DNA of 25,633 nt from Chara braunii. Its lineage: Eukaryota > Streptophyta > Charophyceae > Charales > Characeae. Position numbers and translations under genes: made by a program. How positions within the stretch are numbered: position 1 is the first letter of the stretch; every line of letters begins with the position of its first letter. Shown one piece after another: positions 10,012 to 20,307 of this stretch. The notes under the pieces were generated by a model. It searched no databases. It was not told the origin of the DNA and was given only the letters and a program-made list of their open reading frames with translations. The stretch is taken from NCBI GenBank assembly GCA_003427395.1, contig BFEA01000463.1:318134-343766 (forward strand), given 5' to 3'.

Positions 10012-10015
<4 letters not shown>
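9001..10015. other. Non-coding, no feature seen
   Basis: No repeat, RNA or convincing reading frame recognised. A 77-codon + frame at 9743-9976 has no recognisable content. Composition is unremarkable. Confidence 0.5.

Positions 10016-10057
<42 letters not shown>
10016..10057. repeat. (AT)n microsatellite
   Basis: Near-perfect AT dinucleotide array preceded by TACATACAT. Confidence 0.96.
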
Positions 10058-10058
<1 letters not shown>

Positions 10059-10740
10059 TTATGAATGGGATCTTAGACTCGTCGGTACCTAGGAAGTCAT
10101 TTTGTCTATGACTTCTTTTAAGAAGAATGAGAGATTACTAAGGGTTTGACTCTGGCATTTTCATAAGGTCAACAAAGGGGACATAGAGTCATTGTCATAG
10201 TTAGTTAAGCGTGGAAGACTATCCGAGAAGTCGACCTGATTAGATAGTCGGTCCTGAGAGTTAGCACCTTGAGGCTCGACATACGGGTCAGTCTTAAGGC
10301 GTTCTACCGCGCGTATGCCTATGCTACGGCGATCGAGAAAATGCCCTCGGCTGGCCTACCTCTGCGATTGCATGTAAAAGCCTTCGTACGTGGGTCAGTA
10401 ACTCAGCAGGGATACGCCCACCTAAGGGATGGTGACAGCTCCCGCAGGTGAAGGTATGTTGTACCTCGAGGGATCCCTAACCTGTCGTAGGAAGTCGCGA
10501 GAGGTTTAGCATGCGTCCACGGTCGGAGTGGTGTTTTCTTAAAGTGACAAAGAGATACTCCTGCGTGACACGACCGTGAGGTCTGACACCAAAAACTACT
10601 CTGCGTATGGGTGTGGGAGCGCCGCGCGCGACACCGGCTAATGCAAAGACGGAGCATTTTGCCAGTAGCTGCGCCTCCCTTTTCATAGTCCCCCACCCCC
10701 AACCTAATAACAGCAGTGTCTAAGGCCAACACTCTCCCAC
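10058..10740. other. Non-coding, no gene recognised
   Basis: Several short frames on both strands, none with a recognisable domain. Slightly higher CpG content than the AT-rich flanks. No RNA gene seen. Confidence 0.45.
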
Positions 10741-11093
10741 ACCCCTGTATAAGCCTTAGGAGTAGTGGTCGGTAGGTAGTGAAGGTGAATTGAAAGAATT
10801 TGAAAGAGAATAAAAAATTTGATAGAAGAATATAGCATAGTGAGGCAAAGGCTGGATACCCGTGGTGTCAGCGTGAAACCCGCAGGTCCCGCACCACTTT
10901 GGAGGCCGCCGATTTTTTTTTCAATGCCGGGCCTGGCCGCGGCGCCGCGGAGGTTTGCTTCTGGCGACAAAAACTTTCTGCAAGGCTAAGGCCGTGTGCT
11001 AGCGGCTTAAGAAAGTTGTAGTCTTCTCTCAATTTCACCTCACACTACCTACCTGCCACTACTCCTAATTGTAGGCATACGGGGAACCCCGTA
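10741..11093. mobile_element. Inverted-repeat (MITE/foldback-like) element, ~350 bp
   Basis: The left arm (about 10741-10799) and right arm (about 11027-11090) are imperfect inverted repeats. The core TTAGGAGTAGTGG..GGTAGGTAGTG at 10758 matches, reverse-complemented, CACTACCTACC..CCACTACTCCTAA at 11045. The CCCC.GTAT words outside the core also match. Inside lies a GC-rich stretch with a 14-bp perfect palindrome (CCGCGGCGCCGCGG near 10939). Next to the right arm is a 16-bp palindrome, TACGGGGAACCCCGTA (11078-11093). No transposase frame is present, so it would be non-autonomous; I could not confirm a target-site duplication. Confidence 0.6.
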
Positions 11094-11169
11094 GCAGCCG
11101 GAACCCTGTTCCTTCAGTTACCCTGATCTCGTACTACCACCAGGATAGTGGGCTTGCAATGCGGTTTTT

Positions 11170-11268
11170 CAGAAAAAAAAGAAAAAAAAGTCAGAAAAAA
11201 AAAAAAAAAAAACTGTCAAAATGTACTGGCAGAAGGGAATAATGAGCACCGACGACCACTCAATACAA

Positions 11269-11349
<81 letters not shown>
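11170..11349. repeat. A-rich tract and long (AT)n array
   Basis: Interrupted poly-A (11170-11211) followed by about 80 bp of nearly uninterrupted AT repeat (11270-11349). The Tyr-Ile repeat frames on both strands are artefacts of this array. Confidence 0.95.
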
Positions 11350-11353
<4 letters not shown>

Positions 11354-11415
11354 AACAGAACTGCCCGGTAAAGCGTAGGCAGAGAGAGAGAAAAAGACAA
11401 CAAACGAGGGGCTGT

Positions 11416-11458
11416 GACAAACTGTTTCATCTGAGTTTCATCGACTCATCAGGAGGCT
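11416..11458 (-). ncRNA. Hammerhead-ribozyme-like motif (partial)
   Basis: On the minus strand the elements occur in hammerhead order. CTGATGA (+11446-11452) is followed by a 3-bp helix II (GTC/GAT with one G-U pair, 11-nt loop), GAA, a 3-bp helix III (ACA/TGT closed by GTT) and the cleavage triplet GTC. A short helix III is what type I hammerheads of Penelope-like elements have. Helix I is the weakness: CCTC before the core does not pair with ACAGCC after the cleavage site. It shares 17 nt with the stronger hammerhead at 24457-24512, and a Penelope-like RT remnant starts ~200 bp away on the other strand. Probably a decayed relative; chance is possible. Confidence 0.4.
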
Positions 11459-11626
11459 ATATATATATTACCAAGGCGATGGCCTTGACGTATCATGTAG
11501 ATCTTGTATGAGGAATGTGTCAGCAGTAATCCTCTTGAGGTATTATCATTGGACTAACGGTATACTCACACTAGGGGATTCTTTTGCTAAATCCAAAAAT
11601 CCGCTATGCTGTTAGAGTCCCACTAG

Positions 11627-12791
11627 GGTTTTCCGACCACCAAAGTTGCAAACGCGGTAGCATTTGTCAGCGGCCTGGGGGGCTGCGAGGATGGGCATTT
11701 TGCTACCACCTCGAGAGGTGGTGGTAAATTCTCTTTTACCTTTTGGGAATTCGTAAAAGGAAATTGACACGCTTTGTGACCATGCGAGGCATCAATTTTG
11801 CAATTTCTAGGGAGTCTTGCTCGTGTGCTTCAAAGTACTTGCTGTTTTTCGGGGTGATCTGTTGTGTTGTTTGAAGGATATGCGTGATGACAAGCAAAGC
11901 TGGTGTTCCGAGGATGAGGTGGAGTTTTGGAGGATGAGATTTGATGGCTTGGTCATGACCCCCATCGATCATAACCCTGGTGACACCCTCGTTTGTTGTC
12001 CAGTCAGATACAGGGACGGTATGGCTAAATTGTTTTTAGATAATGCTGGGTTCGTGATTCACGACGATAATGAGAAAGTTTTGTTGGAAGAGGCCAGGGT
12101 GGCCTACGATGAGTTGGCTTTGGGTAGGTTGGCAACGTGGGATAAGCGGGGAAGGATGGGGAGGGCTTACATAATACCTAAGCATAAGGATGTGAGTCGG
12201 TGGCGTCCGATCTGTCCGTCCTTTTCTGAATGCAGCGTTAGGACGTGTCGGAAGGTCAGCCAGGTGGTTAATCAGCTGGTATGGGAACTCCCTAAACGTT
12301 CTAACTTCAATTTAAGGTGTACGGACATGCTCCTTGACGAATTGGGCATGGTCAACAAGGATATGAGGAAGGGCGAAACCTTGCTGACAGCGGCCTTTGA
12401 CGTGAAGGAGATGTTTTGCAATCTCCCTCACGCCTCTATAATGAACGCTCTGGAATGGGTTATGGACTTCTGGAACCTTAGGGAGGTCAAGGGAGTGTGT
12501 GACGCCCAACCTCACGCCCAACGCGACTTCCTGATCGGAGTGTGAGTGGGCCTGGAGTGCGAAAAGGGGTGTGCCAAGGATTTGTGGAAATGTGGGGGTG
12601 GAGTCTCAAGTCAGAACTGAGATCTCCTCTGGCAAGTTTCGGAGATTGCGAAGGCTAGGTGGATAGGTTTGGGAATCAATGACCGGGCCCTACAGCTGAA
12701 GCGCCTAACGGATGCGCGCGGAAGAGTGGGCATCTTGGAGCTGGACACGTCACAGGCTGACGTACAGCGAGCTCCTGACACGTGTGACTAA
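11627..12791 (+). pseudogene. Penelope-like reverse transcriptase remnant
   Basis: The main open stretch (11811-12545, 0 frame) encodes the start of an RT domain. It has IPKHKD..RWRPICPSF (RT motif 1/2-like, with the K and RPI typical of Penelope-like elements), then FNLRCTDMLLDEL, then TAAFDVKEMFCNLPH, which has the catalytic-Asp pattern FDV..MF..LPH corresponding to FDV.SLYTNIP in Penelope RTs. The YADD box, thumb and any GIY-YIG nuclease are absent. Upstream coding-like sequence continues in two other frames (11627-11764, ...GGKFSFTFWEFVKG; 11758-11850, RKLTRFVTMRGINF), so at least two frameshifts are present. Stops follow at 12543 and 12618. Assignment to Penelope-like elements rather than another RT class is from motif memory. 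Confidence 0.62.
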
Positions 12792-14214
12792 CTATGACAT
12801 GTGTCCCGATAGCGGTACTCCAGAGTGGTGACCTTCGCAGCGAAGGTGTTAGCCGCTTCTCCACTAGGAAGTTCTCCTCAGTGGTCGGAGTGTAGCGGAG
12901 AATTGCCTACCGAACAAAAGTGTGTGTGGAAAGCAGAGTGGACAGAAAACGATTTATGACGTGACATGGCGATCTCCCTCAAGAAAGAATCATCTCATCA
13001 TCAGAACGTTCTGCATAGTACAAGGAGTTAGCATTTACCTTCGCCATTGCGACCAATGAGAAGGATTTTTTGTCAACGTCGGCGCTATTCATAGAGTATT
13101 AATAGAATACAGGTGCGTCACATAAGAGGAGTCAAAAGTAGTCCTGAGTTGAAAGCACGCAAGTGGAGACTAGCAGCAGAGATGTCAATTGTAGTTGAAG
13201 TCAAAAGAAACGTCATTAATCAAAGACGATCGAGAGAAGACCTACGATTAGAGAGGTCAAATACATTTTGAGTTATAAGCGACGTCAGTACGTATGGTCA
13301 AAATTCCAGGTTCCTAGTCAGGAGGTAAGAGGAGTAGGCCACATAAGGGGACGCAAAAGGACTGACATTACATCCTTATTAAGTTCGCAGTGAGACGTCA
13401 ACAAGAACAACTGTCTGACCCCCCCGGTTGCCTTACCTCCTCGAAATTTAGACTGACGACAATAGGAGGAAGCCAAAAGAGACAAGAGATAGGGTAGGAG
13501 GGGAAGATTGCGTTTCAATATCCAAGTACGGCACCTGGGGAGAAACCTCTAGCATGGAAGAAGCAGCGGTAAACAGGCAAAGCTAGCAGTGGTAAACAGG
13601 CAAAGCTAGCAGCGGTAAACAGGCAATACTGTCGGATTGAATAGGTATGTGTGTCTCTCGTTCCCGAGCTTTACTCCCCCTCCTTTCTTTTTTTTCTCTC
13701 TTTTCCTCATTTTCCTGCCTTACCCCATGGAACAAAGATTCCCCAGCCAGGTCCTGCTGAACTAATCAAAAGTGAAAACGAATCGATTCACCAACTCACC
13801 ATACAGGTATGAATACAAAGAGCTAGTGGCGTTACTGGCAAGAGATAGAGTCGATACTTTGCCGTCAAGTAACACCCCTCCCTATTATTTCATCTCCTCT
13901 CGTTAACCATCCTAATCAGCATAGTCTGGCACCACTGGACATTACCATTCGTCAAATCATTTTTGGCACCAGTTCGTCAAATCACCATCTACACATCCAA
14001 ATCTCTTAGCCTTCTCCATCTCCACATTCACTCATATTACCTCCGCTGCACGCGCTGACCTGTCATAACCCTACCGCCAGCTAATACGGCCAGCACCCCA
14101 CATTCATCCCTCCCCCTCTGCACAACCTTCGTTTTCATTTCACCCTAAGCCTCACCTACCCCCACTCTGCCTAAACCATAACCCTTTGCTTAGCACATTG
14201 TCAGCGTACGAAAA
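12792..14214. other. Non-coding stretch with a 23-bp minisatellite; possible LINE 5' region
   Basis: No gene recognised. It holds an 8-bp-arm palindrome ACCTTCGC-A-GCGAAGGT (12831-12847), degenerate repeats around GTCAAAAG (13129-13310; for example GTCAAA...TGAGTT.AAGC about 126 bp apart), and three copies of a 23-bp unit GCAG.GGTAAACAGGCAAAG (starts 13563, 13586, 13609). From about 13850 it is C-rich and pyrimidine-biased up to the start of the LINE ORF1. The last few hundred bases could be LINE 5' untranslated sequence, but nothing fixes a boundary. Confidence 0.45.
13563..13630. repeat. 23-bp minisatellite, three copies
   Basis: The unit GCAGYGGTAAACAGGCAAAG plus CTA repeats at 13563, 13586 and 13609; the third copy loses the match after CAGGCAA. 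Confidence 0.93.
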
Positions 14215-15914
14215 ATGCTCAAGATGACGGCAAAGAGAGCAAAAGGTCAGTACTCTCTCTTGTTCTACCAGGGGGCTATGCGACACAATTTGTTCAGACA
14301 GTTGGGATCGATCCCAAATGCCAGACCCACTTCACCCTACCCGATGCCGCAAAGGACAATGCCAAGTAACAACCAAAGTGGCAACATTTGGAAATCCAAA
14401 AACGCTGCAAAATGACTATCCCAGGCAACTTCTTCGAACTTGACACAGTCGTCTCACACTCAAGGAACCCATCAATCTCAGTTTCCACCTCTCACTGGCT
14501 AGGGTAACGAACAGCCACAATCTTAGGGTGAAAAGAGGGATGTTGTTCCCTCGCAGCAGGGTGACCACTCACCTTCTCACTCTCTCCATCCAGATCATAA
14601 TAAATCACAGTCCCACTCAATGCAGAAGAGCTCTGAAGAACAGATCGTAGGAAAATCATCAGGGAAGGAAGCGGTTATGGATGATAGGATAATGTGGAAC
14701 CAAGAAGAGATCCTTACGGAGGGAGAAAGATGGTTGAAACAGAACAGGAAGGAGAAAGGAGCTCACCCGGACAAAGAAGAGAAATCTAATGAACTATCAT
14801 AGGAGAAAACATGGGCACAAAGGGTCAGGACGACCCTCCAGGACAAGACACTTAATGTGAGCAGGTCAGCCTTAGATCCTCCAGGAGCTCCAGCGGAGGA
14901 ACTAAAGTTTCCCTCAGAAATCTCTCTTCATCAATGGCCTATTTCCTAACCCTTTTTCTCTTACCTTCAGAACAAAAAGTAATAGAACAGGGAGGAAGGA
15001 AAATACTAATGAAGTCCTACCCAACAGAGAAATTACCTCAAAGAGATGCAATTTATACGAAACACGCGAGTAATTGAATTTTCTTCAATGAGGGAGCCAA
15101 CAGATCCACAAACGACAAGATCAAATGAATCTGTAAAAGACTGGAGCAAATGAAGGAGAGCTCAGAAGTGGTCTCATAATTTTGTCTAATCCAGCCTATT
15201 TCCCCTATAGTTTTCACAGTCCTCTGTCTGTTCGAGAAAGATAAAAAAATGATTGATAGCTGGAAAAAACTGTTTTGGGGCACCTCACAAGTAAGAATTT
15301 ATCCATGGATGCCAAAGAAGATTAGTCCGGAGGAAAAAAAGGACCAGCTAATAAGGGACTTCTATTGGGTTGAGTTGAGGCATATCCCAATAGAAGTTCA
15401 AGCAACTTTTGTGCATGATTTTGGAAAACAGTTCAAAATAGTCAACTTTGTACATCCGCTCCCAGCACATGTGGCAAAAAGGGATGATTACCTGATGCTC
15501 GCTCTAGATCTGCAAAAGGAATAACCATTTTCACTCGATGATATAATTCCATATAAGATGGGAGGGGGGATCTACCAGATACATACGGCCCATAAATTCA
15601 GACCATGGTGCTTTAAATGCAAAGCGTATGGGCGCCTAAGCACAAAATTCGCTTGTCCCATGCATCCCCAACATGCAATGACAACAAAACATAGACTGAA
15701 TAAAGATCCACTGCGCCCACATCGATGAACCCCAGGGGTACCGGGACATGAGGGGTGGGTCTATAGTAACGAATCTAACTCTATGGGAGTGTCGATTGGT
15801 TGGTACTGGGAAGGAAGAAGCGATCATCGCAAAATTCCTCGTCCTCTAGCAGATTGGTTACCACCGCATCAAATGCATCAGCAACTGCAACAATCACCTC
15901 ATCAACCCCCCCAT
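14215..15914 (+). pseudogene. LINE ORF1, 5' part (broken)
   Basis: Nucleic-acid-binding ORF1 of the LINE that continues at 17597. ATG at 14215 is the first Met after a stop at 14191 (MLKMTAKRAKGQYSLLFYQG). It runs in one frame to about 14935, with stops at 14413, 14500, 14524 and 14800, then shifts to the 0 frame and continues to the end. That frame reads VFTVLCLFEKDKKMIDSWKK and YPWMPKKISPEEKK...HIPIEVQATF, a layout like the DUF4283-type ORF1 of plant LINEs. A zinc knuckle follows: WCFKC keeps its first two Cys (15609, 15618), but the His position is Arg (15633) and the fourth ligand is Phe (15648), so it is damaged. Stops in the 0 frame: 15075, 15126, 15177, 15522, 15726. The stop at 15726 is TGA where the duplicate copy has TGG. 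Confidence 0.72.
15647..15914. repeat. 268-bp direct repeat, left copy
   Basis: Matches 17597-17864 base for base with no indels and about 9 substitutions (roughly 97% identity), at an offset of exactly 1950 bp. It is part of LINE ORF1. Immediately right of it (15915-15952) a further 38-bp piece repeats 15829-15867, and the LINE sequence then stops. Confidence 0.95.
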
Positions 15915-15947
15915 CGCAAAACTCCTCGTCCTCCAACAGATTGGTTA

Positions 15948-15972
15948 CCACCTAGTGTTAACTACTAGGTGG
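15948..15972. repeat. Palindrome at the LINE break
   Basis: Perfect 9-bp arms CCACCTAGT and ACTAGGTGG around GTTAACT. It sits exactly where the duplicated LINE sequence ends and unrelated sequence begins, so it may mark the rearrangement breakpoint. Confidence 0.85.
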
Positions 15973-16053
15973 GCTTCAATCAAAGGCCGGGCCGCAACTG
16001 GTGGTTTAACTTGGTTTCTAGACTGCCCTGCACGGACATTAGGTGACAAACAA

Positions 16054-16276
16054 TCAACCCCTAAGCACCTGCTGAAGTGCGTACCGCCAACAACAACCCC
16101 CTGCCATTAACCTCTGCACATTCAGCTCAAACTGGCGAGGATTCTCCCTCAAGACCTCAACTGCCTCATGATTAAGTGGGTCATCAGGATTTGGATGCAG
16201 GAAGAGAAACTGCTCTTTGAGCCCTCATCAGGCTTGATGGTCACCTCGAAGTTCAGCAAGTTGTACTTGCCAAGAG
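16054..16276 (-). pseudogene. NEDD8-conjugating enzyme E2 (UBC12/RCE1/UBE2M) pseudogene fragment
   Basis: Read on the minus strand, three adjoining segments in different frames match the UBC12 family. The first is [18 protein letters not shown] (an N-terminal beta-strand region). The second, joined directly, is [19 protein letters not shown] and [19 protein letters not shown], ending in MAGG (the C-terminal helices). After a one-base shift comes [10 protein letters not shown], the family's YVG.T.F.RC tail. Functional UBC12 transfers NEDD8 to cullins. Here the middle of the fold, including the HPN motif and the catalytic Cys in NVCLNILREDW, is missing, and two frameshifts are present. The abrupt PDEG|LKEQ join could be skipped exons in a processed copy or a genomic deletion. 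[11 protein letters not shown] is the plant form. It lies within the 1.7-kb segment that splits the LINE. Confidence 0.88.
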
Positions 16277-16292
16277 GTGTGTGTGTGTGTGT

Positions 16293-16341
<49 letters not shown>

Positions 16342-16464
16342 CATGATGACAATCAATCAATCAATCAATCAATCAATATCATATATAAAAAAAGGGTTTA
16401 CGCGCGAGGCGCAAACACATGCATGTTTGTGTGTGTGTGTTTGTGTATGTGTCTGTGTGTACAC

Positions 16465-16504
<40 letters not shown>

Positions 16505-16680
16505 CTGTGTGTCTGTGTGAGTGTGTGTAGGTGTGTGTAGGTGTGTAGGTGTGTGTAGGTGTGTGTAAGTGTGTGTGTGTGCGTGTGTAAGTGTTTGCGC
16601 ACGTGTGTGTGTGTGTCAGCGTGAGTGTGTGTGTATGTGTGCGCACGTGGCTTGCATGAGAGGGTGTGTGTGTGCGTGTT
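16277..16680. repeat. Composite (GT)n / (AATC)n / GT-rich microsatellite
   Basis: A (GT)n array (16277-16339) is followed by ATGCATGATGAC, six or so AATC units (16350-16378) and an A-rich run. From about 16427 to 16680 another long GT-rich tract follows, with GTGTAG and GTGTGA variants. The right tract yields poly-Thr/His and Cys/Val frames that are not genes. The order (GT)n - (AATC)n - A-rich is shared with two other places in the window. Confidence 0.93.
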
Positions 16681-16739
16681 CATCCAAATCCGATTGGGGC
16701 AGGGGGTGGTGTGAGGGGAGGGGGGGAGGGTTGTGGGGA

Positions 16740-17596
16740 GCCCCCCACTCGGCAACTTGGAAAGAAAAGAGAGGAGTATTCTTTAACCACCAGTACTTCC
16801 TTAAGTCATGCTCGTATACAAGCCATAATTTTACGAAACGTACGGGCCACTACAGAAGTGTCCGATTTCATTTGACTAGAAATGTTTCTACTCTGTTTTT
16901 TTCCGCAGCAGATAGTTGGGCCAAGTACTGGTGGTTTAACTATTTATTAGAGTATATTTTTTTAGTTTAAGAAATGTGCATGAACGTAGAGTGTAGCAAT
17001 TTGTAAATGACTACATGTACATTTTTTTGCTATGTGAAAGTAGCTGTTCGTTGGCTTTTGTGTGTGGCGAAGCAAGATATGGATCCAAGTCCGAGCACCC
17101 CGCCATGCAACTTGGGGAAAAGAAAAAAAGAAAAAAATGTATATTCTTAACCATTTATTAGAATATATTGTTTTAGTTTTAGAAATGTGCACGAACGTAG
17201 ACTTTTGCAACCCATGGCCGACTGCACGTATATTTGTTTGCTATGTGAAAGATTCTTTGGTTGGGTTTTGTGTGTGGTGAAGCAAGATACGGATCCAACG
17301 CTGACGGGGTTAGGTGAGGTGTGGAACTCCCCTCCGCCGCAATTTGGGGAAAAAAAAGAAAGGAATGTATATTCTTAATTATTTATTAAAATATATTGTT
17401 TTAGTTTAAGAAAGGCACATGGCCGAAGAGTTTCGCAATAAATGAATGACTACATATATACATTTTTTTGCTATGTGAAAGTAGTTGTCGGTTGAGTTTT
17501 ATGTGCGGTGAAGCAATATATGGATCCAAGGCCGATAGGGGGGCGTAGGGTGCGGAGGAGCCCCCCTCCCCCCCCCGCTGTGCAACTGCTGTTGTC
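16740..17596. repeat. Satellite-like tandem repeat, 211-228 bp units
   Basis: Three units start at GAAATGTGCA (16971), GAAATGTGCA (17182) and GAAAGGCACA (17410), each running through TTTTTTGCTATGTGAAAG, a GGTGAAGCAA.ATA.GGATCCAA block, a G/C-homopolymer stretch, GGGGAAAA, and ATATATTGTTTTAGTTTA. A more degenerate partial unit precedes them (from about 16740; its tail TATTTATTAGAGTATAT at 16941 matches). The last unit is cut off at 17596, where the second LINE copy begins. No coding content. Confidence 0.88.
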
Positions 17597-17864
17597 ATTC
17601 GCTTGTCCCATGCATCCCCAACATGCAATGACAACAGAACATAGAGTGAATAAAGATCCACTGCGCCCACATCGATGGACCCCAGAGGTACCGGGACATG
17701 AGGGGTGGGTCTATAGTAACGAATCTAACTCTATGGGAGTGTCGATTGGTTGGTACTGGGAAGGAAGAAGCGATCATCGCAAAACTCCTCGTCCTCCAGC
17801 AGATTGGTTACCACCGCATCAAATGCATCTGCAACCACAACAATCACCTCATCAACCCCCCCAT
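17597..17864. repeat. 268-bp direct repeat, right copy
   Basis: Right partner of 15647-15914. It keeps TGG at the position corresponding to the TGA at 15726 and is less damaged. It begins abruptly in satellite sequence and runs on into the remainder of LINE ORF1. Confidence 0.95.
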
Positions 17865-18237
17865 GGCAATCATGGGAAATAGGGGAATCACAGTAACCTG
17901 GGGCAAAAAAACCTGAGCAGCCAGGGTCACCTAAACCAGTTGAACCAACAAAGTCGGTCTAATCAATCAAACCAGTCATTGCAGAGTAATCTCCGCACAC
18001 ACCAAAAAAATCACTCTCAACCAAAACCAAACAGATTGAAACACAGAGAGGAAGGAGGCAATACAGACAATCCTATGGAACACAACAGATCTATGGGTCC
18101 ATCCCCGGACGTATATTTACAAAAAAAAGTGCAATCGGGTAACCTGGAATGGAAAAAGGTCAGGATTAAGTCTCAAAACCCAAAACAAAGTTGCCAAGAC
18201 CTAGATCAAAGTAGCCAGGATGAACCCCCTGCCCAGT

Positions 18238-18238
18238 C

Positions 18239-18270
<32 letters not shown>
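18238..18270 (+). repeat. (CAA)n poly-Gln tract in ORF1
   Basis: About ten CAA codons in the ORF1 frame; the next codon is TAA at 18270, then CAA resumes. One C-to-T change explains the stop. Confidence 0.93.
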
Positions 18271-20307
18271 AACAAACCCATCAAACACAGCCAGCACAAC
18301 TGTCACAACAGATGGACCAATCTCTTCAACAGGGAGAGCTGGTTCCAACACCTCACCTCCCAAACGAGGTCATCGGCTCCGACGGGGCACTAGGGCAGAG
18401 GGAAGGTAGAGAATATATGGAAATTTATCAGTTGAAGGAAGTGTTCTCACCTGATATGATGGAAGTAGAAAATGCCCCGGTGGCACCCTCACATTTTGCG
18501 GCAATGGGTGCCAGAAGGGAGGGAGTGGACTCGTTGACAGAGCTACAGTCCAGCCTGCACAGGATGGTGACGTGGCTCATAGCAAATCTGAAATTTAAAT
18601 TCGCCGCTAACTTCGGGATAGATTGGTCGCAGACTCAAGCTCATATTTCCTCCCTTCTGATGAGGAGTGATAGTCTGAAAACAACTCTTTAATACGGCCT
18701 CCCTTCTCACTCTGCTTGGACAGAGATGTGTGACAAGCTACTCCACACTGTTTGAGAGAAGTTGTCTCTTGAGAAGCCTCACCCACAAGCAGGTGACTTG
18801 AACCACGTTCAGACTAACTCCAGGGATAAACAAGTTCAGGACTCCTATACGGATACTAGGATCACCAGAGGGGTCAGGAGAATCAAAGAACTGGCAAGAA
18901 GAAAAGACAATCACACAAAACTCAGAGTCACATTCCACAATAGGGAAACGCAGTTCAAACAATCCAGGCACAACAAACAAAATCACTGCGTGATGACGCT
19001 GAAGAAAGTAGGGTACCATAAGAATGTGCTGAAGAAGTTGGCTCTCACTCCGAGGAAAAACTCAGGATCAAAACATCAAGAAAACAAAGAAAGGAGAAAA
19101 AGGAAAAAAGTAATAACTGAGGTTACTTCCATTTCACAACATAGCACGAACCAATCCATAGTTGTGGATCAACATCCCATTCCCCCTGAAGGACTGGATC
19201 GAATCCAGACATCAGATCTACAGATGGTGATCACGACAGCCCAAATGATGATACCATATCCGAAAGATAAGGAGCGAGACTGTCATGACGCCGTACCACA
19301 GACCCCCGGCCCCATGGATAAGAATATACTAATATGCTCATAAGATCACAGTCCGTTCCAAGATGAGGGAATTTCCATTACCTCATTAGATCATTGCCTG
19401 CAAAATGAACTTCCAATAGCAGAAGAAATTCTGAGCAAGAAAAGCCAAAGTCAGTCGCATCCACATCCAAAACTTGTAGAGATTTTCTCCCAAATAACAG
19501 GGGGGGGAAAATTCATGCAAATAGGAATAACTCAGGCAAATCAAATGAGTAGAAAATCCTCTTTACTAGAAGAGGACGCTCTTGTCTCATTCCACCCGAG
19601 GCAGAGTTCTGGGAAGGAGAGGAAGGCAGAAGTAGATACAGCTGACAGGGAGACTCTCAACTCCAAGACTGCAGATGATGACACAATAGACCTTACACAA
19701 GAGCATCAGACTGAGGAAGCAGCGACCTTAGGAAAAATGGTACTACAAGGGGTGCAAACCGCACAGTCCCCCCAGCTTCTCCAACTAGTTAGTATTCCAT
19801 CATCGTCTGATCCCACCAGCAAGCAACAAAAGCTCAGATCACATCTCTCCCGGCCAGCGGAACAGCCCCCCCTGTCTAAAGCAGGGACGGTATTCCTCCT
19901 GGTAAGATTCAAAAATGGGGAATGGGAGGCAGGGCTTTCAGCAATCCTTCCATCTAAATATGGGGAGATCACTTTGCACGGAGCTCATACGTCCTTAGTT
20001 AGATCTGAAGTACTTAAGATAATAAAGGAGTAATTCCCAGCAGGAGACTGGGTCTCCCCCACATTGCTTTCAGGACCAGAGAGAGTTGCAGACTGTGACA
20101 TATTTATTAAGTTCAGACTAACTGAGACGCCCTCCCTGAAATGGATGAATGAGGAAGCAATTAAGGACCTACAAATTCTCAAAATCAAGTCTAATCAGTT
20201 CTGGACGGAGGAGGACATTATTACCCTACTTCTCAGACTAGTACGCCAGGCTTCCCTCAAGAAGGGTGGGATTCTAGATACCGTGACCTGGGAAGAAATT
20301 GTATATA

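Noticed and set aside
16155-16235. CTGATGA words on the minus strand inside the UBC12 fragment
   Set aside because: They encode protein (PDDP and PDEG regions) and lack the GAAA element and helices.
16369-16755. Thr/His-rich and Cys/Val-rich frames of over 100 codons
   Set aside because: They are translations of (GT)n/(CA)n repeats.
15647-17864. The 268-bp direct repeats as LTRs of a retrotransposon
   Set aside because: The repeats are internal coding sequence of LINE ORF1; I saw no primer-binding site or polypurine tract and no retroviral-type protein between them.
18655-18685. CTGATGA followed by TCTGAAAAC on the + strand as a third hammerhead
   Set aside because: It lies in the ORF1 coding frame, helix II would be 3 weak pairs, and I found no cleavage triplet with pairing helices I and III.
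17880-20033. Stop codon reassignment (TAA/TAG = Gln), since most stops in ORF1 fall where Gln would fit
   Set aside because: TGA stops occur in the same frame (15075, 15126, 15726, 18753), ORF2 has clear frameshifts and a lost catalytic Asp, and 15726 is TGG in the duplicate. A decayed element explains everything without a new code.
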